Source: CADEFX01 sp963840425
GTDB lineage: Bacteria; Pseudomonadota; Alphaproteobacteria; Rhizobiales; Hyphomicrobiaceae
Direction: 5' to 3'
Length of the DNA: 64,000 bases
Assembly (NCBI GenBank): GCA_963840425.1
Contig: CAWIYZ010000025.1
Span: forward strand, 87,903 to 151,902
Positions within the stretch are counted from its first letter, which is position 1, and every line of letters begins with the position of its first letter. The position numbers and the translations under genes are program-made. Shown in pieces: positions 9,228 through 17,276 of this stretch. Below the pieces are notes generated by a model. That model was not told the DNA's origin. It ran no database searches and saw only the letters and a list, made by a program, of their open reading frames with translations.

Positions 9228-10193
9228 TCACTCTATTTTCACGTTGGCAGCCTTGATGACCTCCAAGTTGCGCTTGATGTCGTCGAGAAGATGTTGGCCG
9301 AGCGCCTCGGGCGATTGGGGCGGAACGGCAACGCTGATCGCTCTCATCTTGGCCTTCATGTCGTCTGTCTTTGATATCTCCACAATCTTGGCATTGAGCT
9401 TGGCGATGATGTCCTTGGGCGTTCCCGAAGGGGCAAACATGGCAAACCAGATCGGCACATCCGCATCCGCGATCCCCGCCTCCCTGAGCGTCGGGACATC
9501 GGGAAACTCCGGGTGCCGCTCGCTATGGTTGATAGCAAGGAGAACGAGCTTACCAGCCCTCACGTGTGGATAGACCACAATCTCATTCATCATATGGACG
9601 TTGCCCGGCAGAACATCGCTGAGCGCGTCGGCGCTGCCGCGATAGGGCACGTGCAGGATGTCGATGCCAGCCCTGAGCTTCAGCATCTCGAGCCGCAGAT
9701 GCGTGGACGTCCCCAGACCAGCGGAGCCGAAGGAGAGCTTGCCGGGATTCTGTTTGGCGTACTCTATGAGCTCCTTGAGCGTCTTTACACCGACGGATGG
9801 GTGCACAACGAAACCGCCAATGATGTCGCCGACACGCGCGACCGGCTCCAGCTGTTTGGTTGCATCGTAGGGCGCCTTGCGCAGACTCGGTATGATGGCA
9901 ATCGCACTGTTCGGCGTGAGTAGAAACGTGTACCCGTCAGGCGCCGATTTGACCGCCGCCTCGACGCCGATCATGCCGCTGGCGCCGCCGCGATTCTCGA
10001 TGACGAATTGCTGTCCGAACGCCTCAGACAGCCTCTCGGCCCATGGCCGGGCGATAGCATCGGTAGCCCCACCGGGAGCATAGGGAAGAATGATCTTAAC
10101 GGGCCTTTCCGGCCAGGGCTGCGCGACTGCTTGAGGGGCGATACACAGCGCTGGGACAACCACCAGCGACCAAAACAATTCGCGACGACGCAT
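9228..10193 (-). CDS. TctC/Bug-family periplasmic solute-binding protein
   Basis: 321 residues, full family length. A signal peptide (MRRRELFWSLVVVPALCIAP, cleaved near QAVAQ) is followed by the Bug signature WPERPVKIILPYAPGGATDA, the ENRGGASG loop, and the VPYRGSADALSDVLPGNVHM and FPDVPTLREAGI segments. It would capture a carboxylic acid in the periplasm. The TctA/TctB permease is absent nearby. The ATG at 10193 is the obvious signal-peptide start; the open frame extends 19 codons further upstream without meaning. Confidence 0.92.
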   Translation of the reverse strand: MRRRELFWSLVVVPALCIAPQAVAQPWPERPVKIILPYAPGGATDAIARPWAERLSEAFGQQFVIENRGGASGMIGVEAAVKSAPDGYTFLLTPNSAIAIIPSLRKAPYDATKQLEPVARVGDIIGGFVVHPSVGVKTLKELIEYAKQNPGKLSFGSAGLGTSTHLRLEMLKLRAGIDILHVPYRGSADALSDVLPGNVHMMNEIVVYPHVRAGKLVLLAINHSERHPEFPDVPTLREAGIADADVPIWFAMFAPSGTPKDIIAKLNAKIVEISKTDDMKAKMRAISVAVPPQSPEALGQHLLDDIKRNLEVIKAANVKIE

Positions 10194-10643
10194 TGCCGAC
10201 TCCCGAACATCATTGGTGGACGGTTTCGACGGCCAACGAAAGCGGCGCAAAGCTGCGAAAGTGAAGGCATGCGACCAAGCCGACTGCAGCGTTGAAGCGC
10301 TCCGCGGCCGCCGTTCGTAAGATCAGGTCGGGACGACCGCGCCTTTCAGTCGAGCCCGAGCATTTCTAGAGCAAGAATGGATCATGCGCTCCTCCCACAA
10401 TGCGCGTCAGTGACGTTGCACCTGGCTACGGAGGCGGCTGGAGTGCGGCGTGATCGCTTTTGCGATTCTAGTGCGCTTGCGCACTCTCAATGACGGAACC
10501 AGCTCCTAAGCCAGCAAAGCATAGGCCCGCGCACTGCCGTTTGTCACGACCAAACATCTTCAGGTCGGCCGTGGCAACGGCAAAAAATTCAATTCAGGAC
10601 TTTACTCCTTATTGGAGAGGAAGGACGCAGGTCGGTGGGCATG
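10194..10643. other. 450-base gene-free stretch with two small dyads
   Basis: I see no convincing gene between the TctC-like start at 10193 and the end of the response regulator at 10644. It holds two adjacent inverted repeats: ATCGC-tttt-GCGAT at 10453-10466 and AGTGCGC-tt-GCGCACT at 10470-10485. They could be a transcription stop for the regulator or operator sites for the receptor gene. Neither is followed by a T-run in the relevant direction. Confidence 0.5.
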
Positions 10644-11024
10644 TCACCCCTCACGTTTTGCCAGCATCGTTTGGTGCATCGCCATCAACAGCTCATCCGT
10701 GCCGAAGGGTTTTTTAAGGAAAGCCGTATCTTGACGGACAAGCCTCGGTAGCACCGCCAGGCCGCTCATGGCGACGACGCACATCCCGCGTTGGCGTAAG
10801 CGGTCCACGAGATCGAAGGCCATCTCGCCTTGGAGGTTGAGGTCCACAAGCGCAAGATCTGGTGCTTCCTTGGCAACCAATCGTTCGGCGTCAGTTACTG
10901 TTGCTGCCGGGCCCAGCACCACCATACCCGTATCAGTGAGCGTCGACTTCAGGGCCATCGCCACTTGCCAGGTGTCGTCGACAACAAGCACACGCACACC
11001 CTGCAGCGATCCATCATCCTGCAT
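10644..11024 (-). CDS. Stand-alone receiver-domain response regulator
   Basis: About 126 residues, a single CheY-like receiver. VLVVDD near residue 12 carries the acidic pocket, LALVDLNLQG places the phospho-acceptor at Asp61, and FLKKPF has the conserved lysine. There is no output domain, so it would act by protein contact or as a phosphate shuttle. I chose the ATG at 11024, where the receiver begins (MQDDGSLQGVRVLVVDD). The ORF extends 37 codons upstream, but that part lacks receiver character. It lies downstream of the NarL-type gene on the same strand. Confidence 0.85.
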   Translation of the reverse strand: MQDDGSLQGVRVLVVDDTWQVAMALKSTLTDTGMVVLGPAATVTDAERLVAKEAPDLALVDLNLQGEMAFDLVDRLRQRGMCVVAMSGLAVLPRLVRQDTAFLKKPFGTDELLMAMHQTMLAKREG

Positions 11025-11121
11025 GTCTTCACTGCCCCATGAAATTATAGGCGACCCCAAATGCCGTGAAGGCAGGCGTGAAGCGAAGGCTGCTTCGACC
11101 ACGTCCTCGCGGTTGATCACT

Positions 11122-11754
11122 TCACGCTTCCACAATGTGGTTGCGGATTGCGTAGCGCACGAGGGCCGCGGAAGACGTGAGATTGAGCTTTCGCATCAAA
11201 CTGGACCGATGCGTCTCCACCGTCTTCGCGCTTATGTTGAGCGCAATCGCAGCACTTTTGTTCGAGTGCCCGTCCGCAATCAGTTGCACAACCATGCGCT
11301 CCCGGCGCGTCAAAGACGCCGTCGCCCGGTCTGCCCTTACTTGGGAGCTGAGCCAATGCTCAGTGCAGAACTGCGGGGTGCAGAATGGTTTGCGCGCGAG
11401 GAGAGACTGAACCGCTACAATGACGGAGCTGTTGGTGTCCGACTTGAGAAGATAGCCGCGAGCCCCGGCGCTGAGGAGCTCGTGCGCGAACGCTTCGCTG
11501 TGATGCGTCGCGAAAACTAAAATTTCAGTGCTTGGTACCCGAGCGCGAATCTCCCGTGTAACCTGCAGCCCGTTCATCCAAGGCATTGAATGATCGATCA
11601 CAGTGACGTCGGGCTTGGTCTCTATGGCCTTGGCAATCGCCTCTTCACCATCGGCTGCCTCAGCAACGATTTGCCATGTTTTCTGAGTTTGCAGAACCTC
11701 GCGCAGGCCGCGCCTGGCCACGTGATGGTCATCCGAAATCAGCAAACGTGCCAT
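11122..11754 (-). CDS. NarL/FixJ-type response regulator
   Basis: 210 residues. The receiver spans about 1-120 (LLISDDH acidic pair, TVIDHSMPWMNG with Asp54, LLKSD lysine). The LuxR-type helix-turn-helix spans about 145-205 (TASLTRRERMVVQLIADGHS, then KTVETHRSSLMRKLNL). It would bind DNA when phosphorylated. The start ATG at 11754 has a GGGAGG about eight bases upstream and is better than the ORF's first codon at 11781. No kinase is directly attached; the kinase at 13109-14956 is the nearest candidate. An 18-base motif shared with another regulator gene of this island lies about 145 bases upstream. Confidence 0.92.
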   Translation of the reverse strand: MARLLISDDHHVARRGLREVLQTQKTWQIVAEAADGEEAIAKAIETKPDVTVIDHSMPWMNGLQVTREIRARVPSTEILVFATHHSEAFAHELLSAGARGYLLKSDTNSSVIVAVQSLLARKPFCTPQFCTEHWLSSQVRADRATASLTRRERMVVQLIADGHSNKSAAIALNISAKTVETHRSSLMRKLNLTSSAALVRYAIRNHIVEA

Positions 11755-11899
11755 AACATCGTCCTCCCTCGTCATGCCCAAGGCTGATGCCCCGGGCCCA
11801 TCGGACTGGCGGCACTTAACAGTGCTCGGAGGCTAATGACGGCTGGGGCTGACGCAATTGCGCGAACGTTTACGGACAATGTCTCAAAGGACATCGAGG

Positions 11900-11917
11900 C
11901 TATACAAACGTTTAGAC
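11900..11917 (-). promoter_or_regulatory. Shared 18-base motif, copy 1
   Basis: CTATACAAACGTTTAGAC on the given strand. It matches the sequence at 12472-12489 at 15 of 18 positions and contains the palindromic core AAACGTTT. Each copy lies upstream of a response-regulator gene on the minus strand. It may be a binding site for one of these regulators or a promoter element. Confidence 0.35.
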
Positions 11918-11955
11918 GAGTTCGGCGGAGCAAAGGCGATATGCCGCGCGAGGCG

Positions 11956-12005
11956 CAATTGCCCCGTCAGGATACAAGAGCAATTGCCCCGTCAGGATAC
12001 AAGAG
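11956..12005. repeat. Perfect 25-base tandem duplication
   Basis: The 25 bases at 11956-11980 (beginning CAATTGCCCCGTCAGG) are repeated exactly at 11981-12005 with no spacer. The repeat lies just downstream of the receiver gene ending at 12022 and upstream of the NarL-type gene. It is outside any recognised gene and probably reflects slippage or a recent duplication. Confidence 0.85.
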
Positions 12006-12021
12006 AAGGGTGGGGGTTGTA

Positions 12022-12426
12022 TTACTGAGCAGCGCCGGAGCGGCCGGCCTGAAGCGCCCCTTCAAGGCACGAAATCAATTGCTGTTCGCTCACCGGCTTC
12101 AGCAGCAGGGCCAATGCGCCGCACCGCAATGCGGCTGCATGCATATGCCCATCGGAGTGAGCGGTGATGACGATCGTGGGAATGCTATGGCCTGCGCTTG
12201 ACAAGCGTCGCTGCAGATCAACTCCGTTGACCCCCGGCATGCACAGGTCCGTGACCAGGCAACACGTATCCTTGAGCCGTTCGGATCGAAGAAATTCTTC
12301 GGCGGAACCAAATGCCGCCGTCACATAGCCATTCGCCTCGAGAAGGCTCGTTGTGGCCTCACGAACCGATAGATCATCATCAACGATCGAAATGAGAGAC
12401 GTCGCGGCCAACGTGGATACCTTCAC
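12022..12426 (-). CDS. Stand-alone receiver-domain response regulator
   Basis: About 134 residues of receiver only. SIVDDD near residue 14 gives the acidic pocket, CLVTDLCMPGVNG places the phospho-acceptor at Asp60, TIVITAH is strand 4, and LLLKPV carries the lysine. It resembles the receiver half of FixJ but has no helix-turn-helix. The start is uncertain: a GTG at 12426 is used here, and an in-frame TTG at 12444 is possible. It sits between the NarL-type gene and the FixJ-type gene, in the same direction as both and as the kinase. Confidence 0.82.
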   Translation of the reverse strand: MKVSTLAATSLISIVDDDLSVREATTSLLEANGYVTAAFGSAEEFLRSERLKDTCCLVTDLCMPGVNGVDLQRRLSSAGHSIPTIVITAHSDGHMHAAALRCGALALLLKPVSEQQLISCLEGALQAGRSGAAQ

Positions 12427-12471
12427 TAAAGAGCTGCCGCACAAGATAAGGGACGCCCAAAAATTGACATC

Positions 12472-12489
12472 CTATACAGAGGTTTAGAT
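12472..12489 (-). promoter_or_regulatory. Shared 18-base motif, copy 2
   Basis: CTATACAGAGGTTTAGAT on the given strand, 15 of 18 positions identical to 11900-11917. It sits 30-65 bases upstream of the receiver gene start, in the short gap after the FixJ-type gene. The spacing suits a promoter or activator site for that gene. Confidence 0.35.
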
Positions 12490-12492
12490 CGA

Positions 12493-13125
12493 TTAGTCTG
12501 GCAGCTCCAACTTCAGAGCGTGTGCCATTTTCACCAGGTGCGCCAAGGATTTCGCTCCCATTTTCCGCATGGCGTTACCGCGGTGCACCTTGACGGTTAT
12601 CTCGCTTACCCCAAGCCTGCCGGCAATCTGTTTGTTCAACAATCCAGCACTGACGAAAGCGATCACCTCTTGCTCGCGCGCGGTTAGGGACGTGAAGCGG
12701 CTCCTGATGTCGGCCATCGACTTCTGCTGGTCTCGCCGCTCGCCGTCCAACTCGAGCCCGCGCTGAACTGCGTCGAGCAGCTCCTGATCGCGGAAAGGCT
12801 TGGTCAGGAATTCTATGGCTCCGGCTTTCATGGCCCGAACACTCATGGGAATGTCGCCATGACCGGTAATAAAGATGACAGGAAGCTGAGCATCCAGCTT
12901 GGCAAGCTCGGATTGAAAATCGAGGCCGCTCAAGCCCGGCAGGCGGACGTCGAGCACAAGACAACTTGGCCCATCCGAGGCCCTCCTCTTCAAGAACTCG
13001 GCAGTCGATCCGAAAGCCTCAGCCGGCAAACCCACGGACGCAAACAACTCCACCAGCGACTCGCGTACGGCCGGGTCATCATCGACAACGAAAACCTTCG
13101 CGCGGATGTCAGCTGTGTTGCTCAT
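12493..13125 (-). CDS. FixJ-family response regulator
   Basis: 210 residues. Receiver: VFVVDDDP at residue 11, CLVLDVRLPGLSGLDF with Asp59, PVIFITGHGDIPMSVRAMKA and FLTKPF. LuxR-type DNA-binding domain: FTSLTAREQEVIAFVSAG, then SEITVKVHRGNAMRKMG. This is the classical FixJ/TodT/StyR layout. The ATG at 13125 overlaps the end of the kinase gene by 17 bases, which strongly suggests the kinase at 13109-14956 is its partner and the two are translated together. The targets are unknown. Confidence 0.94.
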   Translation of the reverse strand: MSNTADIRAKVFVVDDDPAVRESLVELFASVGLPAEAFGSTAEFLKRRASDGPSCLVLDVRLPGLSGLDFQSELAKLDAQLPVIFITGHGDIPMSVRAMKAGAIEFLTKPFRDQELLDAVQRGLELDGERRDQQKSMADIRSRFTSLTAREQEVIAFVSAGLLNKQIAGRLGVSEITVKVHRGNAMRKMGAKSLAHLVKMAHALKLELPD

Positions 13126-14956
13126 CGGCGCCACCTGCGTTGGACATTGGGAGAGCAATTTGAAAAACAGCGCCATGCTGCGGCCCGGGCGAGACGCGCA
13201 GGGATCCGCCGTGCGCTTCAACAATCGAGCGGCATACCGAGAGGCCCAGCCCCATGCCGGCGGCCTTCGTGGTGAAGAATGGATCGAAGACCCGATCCAA
13301 ATCCGCCGCGGCCACGCCCGGCCCCGAGTCTTCCACGGCAATCAGCACATGATCGCTCTCCCCGATCTCGGTCCTTGTTTGCAGCACCCGGGGGCGTTCG
13401 TTCGTCGCATGCATGGCATCCATGGCATTGGTGATCAGGTTCATGAGGACTTGTTGCAGTTGCACTCGGTTCGCCAATACGGCTGGATCCTCTCTGGCAA
13501 ACTCCGTTTGCAGCACTATCTGCTTACTCCGAAACTCTCCCCGAAACAGAACTAACACCTCTTCAATAAGGCCGTTGATCTGTAGGCGCTCCTTGCCTGG
13601 CACATCACGTTTGAACATTGATCGCACGCTGGCAATGACCTCGCTCGCACGGTGCCCATCCCTCACCACGCGCTCCAGAACGGTCCGCACCTTGTCGAGG
13701 TCTGGCGAAGCATTCGCGAGCCAACGCAAACCCGCACTGGCGTTGGAAACAATCGCCGATAACGGCTGATTGACCTCATGCGCAATTGAAGCGGCCATCT
13801 CTCCCATTGTCGTCAACCGTGAGACGCGCGCCAACTCCACCCGCTCTGCGGTCTCGCGCTCGCGCGCAGCGGCGAGCACCGACAGCATGTCGTTAAAGGC
13901 GCCGGTGACGCGGCCGATTTCATCCTGGCTCTTATAGTCAACGCGGAGGCTGTAGTCCTTGGTCTGGCGCACCCTCGAAACAACGGTCTCCAGTCGTTTC
14001 AATGGCCGGGCTATGTGCCGGTGAGTGAGGAAGGCAATGATTGTGCTCAGACCAACAAAGGCAGCGATGAAAAAGAGCGCCGCACGCATTCTTCCAAACA
14101 GGCCATCAATCCGTTGATGCAAGAGACGATCAAGCTCGACCTGCCCAACGCTCCAGGCCCTGAGCGTGGCTTGAATGGGGCGCACATGAAAGCGGGTGTA
14201 TACCGCCGCATCCCTGACATCGACTCCGGTTGCACTCGTCTGTACGGCACCGACATAGGATGCGACGCTTGTCATCATCGCCGCGAATTCCGCATCGACA
14301 GCCCGCTTCAAGCGTCCGTCAGCATTTCCGCGGTATGCCGATTTCAGATCGTCACTGACCTCGTCAGCAACGGACCGCACCAGACTTATCAGGATCGGGA
14401 GACGAGCTTGCTGCATCGTCGAGGCGCCTGCGGCGATGTTCGCCTGAAAGGCATGCTGTAGCTCCGCCAAGCGGCCAAGCAGCGTTGGCAACTTGCGGAC
14501 CAGAATGGCCTGCACATAGTAGCTGTCGAGATCCGGGTCGAGTGCAAGGTTCGAAGCGTCGCCTATGCGCGCGGCCAATAGTTGCGCTTTGGAAAGCGCA
14601 TCCACTACTGAAGAATCGATTTGAACAGGTTCCCGCTCCTGTAGCGAAAGTTTGCGCAATGCAGCAGCGAGAGCCTCCACGGCTTCGGCTATCTGGAGCC
14701 GATCATCTGCTTCTGCTTGGACAGCGGCGAGTGACTTCAGGATGGTCTCATGTGACGCATCGCGCTCTGGAGCGAGAACAGCATTGTAGACCTCACGAAC
14801 GGCCGACAAATGCCGGCTGCCGACCAGCTCCTTTCGCGCGAAGTCGATAGCAATCTGCTTTTCCCTAACGAGCTCGTAAATGGGCACGCCGACCGAGATG
14901 ATGAATGTGGCGCACAGGACGAGCAACTTGACGCTGGTTGGGAGGTTCTTGAACAC
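13109..14956 (-). CDS. Membrane sensor histidine kinase
   Basis: 615 residues from a GTG start. A first membrane segment lies near residues 8-28, followed by a long periplasmic helical sensor. A second segment near 293-311 leads into a HAMP linker (RPLKRLETVVSRVRQTKDYS). The dimerisation helix has His393 in SIAHEVNQPLSAIVSNASAG, typical of the HPK4 class. The ATPase domain has NLITNAMDAM (N box), EDSGPG (G1), FDPFFTTK (F) and GMGLGLSVCRSIVEAHGG (G2). It would autophosphorylate and pass phosphate to the overlapping FixJ-type regulator, and perhaps also to the three neighbouring receivers. The signal is unknown. Confidence 0.94.
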   Translation of the reverse strand: MFKNLPTSVKLLVLCATFIISVGVPIYELVREKQIAIDFARKELVGSRHLSAVREVYNAVLAPERDASHETILKSLAAVQAEADDRLQIAEAVEALAAALRKLSLQEREPVQIDSSVVDALSKAQLLAARIGDASNLALDPDLDSYYVQAILVRKLPTLLGRLAELQHAFQANIAAGASTMQQARLPILISLVRSVADEVSDDLKSAYRGNADGRLKRAVDAEFAAMMTSVASYVGAVQTSATGVDVRDAAVYTRFHVRPIQATLRAWSVGQVELDRLLHQRIDGLFGRMRAALFFIAAFVGLSTIIAFLTHRHIARPLKRLETVVSRVRQTKDYSLRVDYKSQDEIGRVTGAFNDMLSVLAAARERETAERVELARVSRLTTMGEMAASIAHEVNQPLSAIVSNASAGLRWLANASPDLDKVRTVLERVVRDGHRASEVIASVRSMFKRDVPGKERLQINGLIEEVLVLFRGEFRSKQIVLQTEFAREDPAVLANRVQLQQVLMNLITNAMDAMHATNERPRVLQTRTEIGESDHVLIAVEDSGPGVAAADLDRVFDPFFTTKAAGMGLGLSVCRSIVEAHGGSLRVSPGPQHGAVFQIALPMSNAGGADEQHS

Positions 14957-15092
14957 GGGTCCGATAGCGCCTCGCAGAATATGACGACGAAAATGCCGGT
15001 GAGGGAATGGCCAGGATATGATCAGCCACCTTGGCGTCCTCGGGCCAGTGGCCCATGGAATCAGGGTTTCTTTCGATCTCCAGAACTAGGCC

Positions 15093-15292
15093 TCATAGCC
15101 GAGCGCCTGCCAATCTGCAGGCAGACATCGTGGCCGAGCCCAAAATAAGGTAGTCCAGCGCTTCGATGGGCTCTGCCACTTCAGCCTTAAATAGCGCCGA
15201 TGGGCGCTTGATCGGCAATGCCTGCTGCTCGACCGGATCCCAATCGTGGGTGGCTTAGGTGGGTTCGGGCTGGCTAGCTCCGTGTCTGTCAT
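15093..15292 (-). pseudogene. Possible small frameshifted gene in an otherwise empty stretch
   Basis: The stretch 14957-15498 has no clear gene. On the minus strand the best candidate begins MTDTELASPNPPKPP at 15292. After a one-base shift near 15250 it continues as DWDPVEQQALPIKRPSALFK, then AEVAEPIEALDYLILGSATM, ending at 15093. The shifted frame has a protein-like composition, whereas the unshifted frame is rich in Arg/Ser/Trp as shadows are. No Shine-Dalgarno sequence is evident and I recognise no family. Treat it as tentative; the remaining bases on either side show nothing. Confidence 0.3.
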
Positions 15293-15498
15293 CAAGCAGT
15301 AACAAATCGCGACGAAGCTCGCGTCATCGCTTCGAAGAATGCCAGTGGCGAATTAGCGTCTATCGTACCAAACGACCTTGATGTTTGATGAAGCCGTCGC
15401 CTTGCACCCAACGCTGGTGGCGAGGTCGTCGCTGATGCCGTTTCGGACCTTTCATCGCGAAGCTGGGGCAGACGCGCCTAACATTAGACCTCGATCCT

Positions 15499-15763
15499 AT
15501 GCAGACGACCCACGATGCACTTTGGATCGCCGCCGTCGTTACGGCTTGGGTTCTCGGGTATCTGGGTGCGCCATTTTGGATGATTGGCGTCGGATGCGCC
15601 TTACTCACCTTCAGCCTGATTTCTTGAATTGCGCGGATCGAGCGATCACTACTCGCGTGGGTACCCATTTGCCGCAAACGCACTCGCCAAAGCAACCGTC
15701 CAGATCGGCTTGGTTCTGCTCGTCTATGTCGCGGGCTTGGCGGCACGGCAGATCGGTGACTAG
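15499..15763 (+). pseudogene. Small membrane protein with one-base frameshift
   Basis: From the ATG at 15499 the frame reads MQTTHDALWIAAVVTAWVLG and continues through a second hydrophobic segment to FSLIS, then stops. Deleting one T in the run near 15622 restores SELRGSSDHYSRGYPFAANA, then LAKATVQIGLVLLVYVAGLA, ending ARQIGD at 15763. The reconstructed protein has 87 residues and three membrane segments. I know no named family, but the hydrophobic pattern in two frames joined by a single base is strong evidence that a gene is or was here. The neighbours do not suggest a role. Confidence 0.6.
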
Positions 15764-15915
15764 GCGCTGGTGCAAAGAAGGCCTGCTTCCACGAAGGGTC
15801 GCGGGCCAGTAGTGGCTTCCTGAGGATGGAGGCCCGGAAAGTCCGCTCCAAGACCCCCAGCGGCTTAGGATTCGCGCACCACCTGGATTACTGCCTAACT
15901 CTGTTGCGCTTCGAG

Positions 15916-16674
15916 CTAGAGCAATGTCTGGAGCTGCCCCAACTCCTTGGCGTTCAGATCGGAAACAGCCCAGTAGGTCAAGCCTCCCGCCGTCCATGAA
16001 ATGACATTGTACCCCTGCAGGCTCGCAGGCCTGACGGAGGTGGCCTCGCTCGAGGCTGCGGGCCACATGAAAACATTGATGATGTGAGCGCGTCGCTTGT
16101 AGACGAGCGTCGCCGTACGTCGACCGTCGACGAGGTCAAGACGGCCGCCGATCAAGGGAAAGCCCTCCGCGGTCAGGTCCTTGACGGTGGGCGCAAATTC
16201 AATGCGCCCGTTAAACCAAGGCTTGACGGTGTGACTTTCCGACGAAGCGACCTGAACGGCGCTCTCCTGCAGAAGCGACCGCGCGTGTGCGGAGACAACG
16301 TCTCGCTCCACGCTGCGCTTTTGTGCTGCGGAGTCCGACAGCTGCCATCCGATCAGACCCGATAGCCCCGCGACGATGGTCAGCGCCGCAGCTTGCCGGG
16401 AGAACTGACGCCACTCGAAACGAGCGTTGTCATTGGCCGACCCCCGCTCCTCAGCCAGTCTTGCACGTATCCTGTCACTGAGGTCGGGCGGCGTGGCGAC
16501 GCGACCCATAGTGCGCAACTGCTCGCCCATTCGGCGGTACTCGCTCGTACGCTCGGTACACAACGGACAGGCGGCAACGTGGGCTGCGGCGGCTTGCTGC
16601 TGGTCGGCGGCATTCTCGCCGTCGATCAGTGAACTGAGCGCCTCATGTGCCTCCCTACATTGCATCGGGCTCAT
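15916..16674 (-). CDS. Anti-sigma factor with zinc-finger (ZAS-like) N-terminus
   Basis: About 252 residues. The N-terminal part has CREAHEALSSLIDGE and then HVAACPLC, the HxxxCxxC arrangement of ZAS anti-sigma domains. A membrane segment lies near residues 106-122 (AALTIVAGLSGLIGWQL). A periplasmic C-terminal domain ends with GYNVISWTAGGLTYWAVSDL, as in ChrR/RsiW-like transmembrane anti-sigma proteins of this group. It would hold the sigma factor encoded immediately upstream until a periplasmic signal arrives. The ATG at 16674 overlaps the end of the sigma gene by 20 bases, so the two are translationally coupled. Confidence 0.9.
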   Translation of the reverse strand: MSPMQCREAHEALSSLIDGENAADQQQAAAAHVAACPLCTERTSEYRRMGEQLRTMGRVATPPDLSDRIRARLAEERGSANDNARFEWRQFSRQAAALTIVAGLSGLIGWQLSDSAAQKRSVERDVVSAHARSLLQESAVQVASSESHTVKPWFNGRIEFAPTVKDLTAEGFPLIGGRLDLVDGRRTATLVYKRRAHIINVFMWPAASSEATSVRPASLQGYNVISWTAGGLTYWAVSDLNAKELGQLQTLL

Positions 16675-17209
16675 CCTTTGCGATGCGTCGCGCCAGAGCC
16701 TCACGCAGGTCAGCGCGCCCGCGCGACAGTCGGGACATCACCGTACCGACGGGAGCATCGATCGCCTGGGCAATCTCATTGTACGACATACCCTCCAACT
16801 CGCGAAGCACGATGACTTCCCGATAGTCGACGGAAAGCTCGGCGAGCGCAGACAGGAGCTGCTGGCGCTCCCCGGCGGCAATCAGCAGGCCCTCCGCCGA
16901 TGGTTCTGACGAGGCCACGTCGCCAAGATCCTCCCGGTCCCTGGCCTTGAGATCCTCACTGAGGACTATCACGTTGGTCCCACGTCGGCGATTCTGCATA
17001 CTGCGGTAGGCGGTATTGCGCACGATGGCAAGAAGCCACGGTTTGACAGAGTTGCTTCTGAGGTCCGCGAAGGCGCGGAAAGCCCGCAAGTAAGCATCCT
17101 GTACCACGTCCTCCGCCTCCTCGCGGCCACGCACAATCCAATAGGCAAGATTGAACGCAGCCCGCATGTGCGGGATCACCAGCTCCTCGAACCGACTTCT
17201 CGAGACCAT
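16655..17209 (-). CDS. ECF-type RNA polymerase sigma factor
   Basis: 184 residues. Region 2 (LAYWIVRGREEAEDVVQDAY) binds core polymerase and the -10 element. Region 4 (YREVIVLRELEGMSYNEIAQ, then VGTVMSRLSRGR) contains the helix-turn-helix for the -35 element. It lacks regions 1 and 3, as ECF sigmas do. The ATG at 17209 begins MVSRSRFEELV; an in-frame ATG at 17224 adds five residues. The downstream overlapping anti-sigma gene is its regulator. The pair probably autoregulates through the candidate promoter at 17237-17276. Confidence 0.93.
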   Translation of the reverse strand: MVSRSRFEELVIPHMRAAFNLAYWIVRGREEAEDVVQDAYLRAFRAFADLRSNSVKPWLLAIVRNTAYRSMQNRRRGTNVIVLSEDLKARDREDLGDVASSEPSAEGLLIAAGERQQLLSALAELSVDYREVIVLRELEGMSYNEIAQAIDAPVGTVMSRLSRGRADLREALARRIAKDEPDAM

Positions 17210-17236
17210 CCTCGCTCCGTGCACAGCAGTCTGGTC

Positions 17237-17276
17237 TCATTCAATCCTTGATCCCGCCCGATGCCAACTTATTCCC
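17237..17276 (-). promoter_or_regulatory. Candidate ECF-type promoter of the sigma/anti-sigma operon
   Basis: Read on the minus strand, GGGAATAAGT (17276-17267) could be a GGAA-type -35 element. GGATTGAATGAG (17248-17237) about 20 bases further on could contain the -10. It ends 28 bases before the sigma start codon. ECF sigma genes are often autoregulated from GGAAT-containing promoters; the match here is by eye. Confidence 0.35.
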
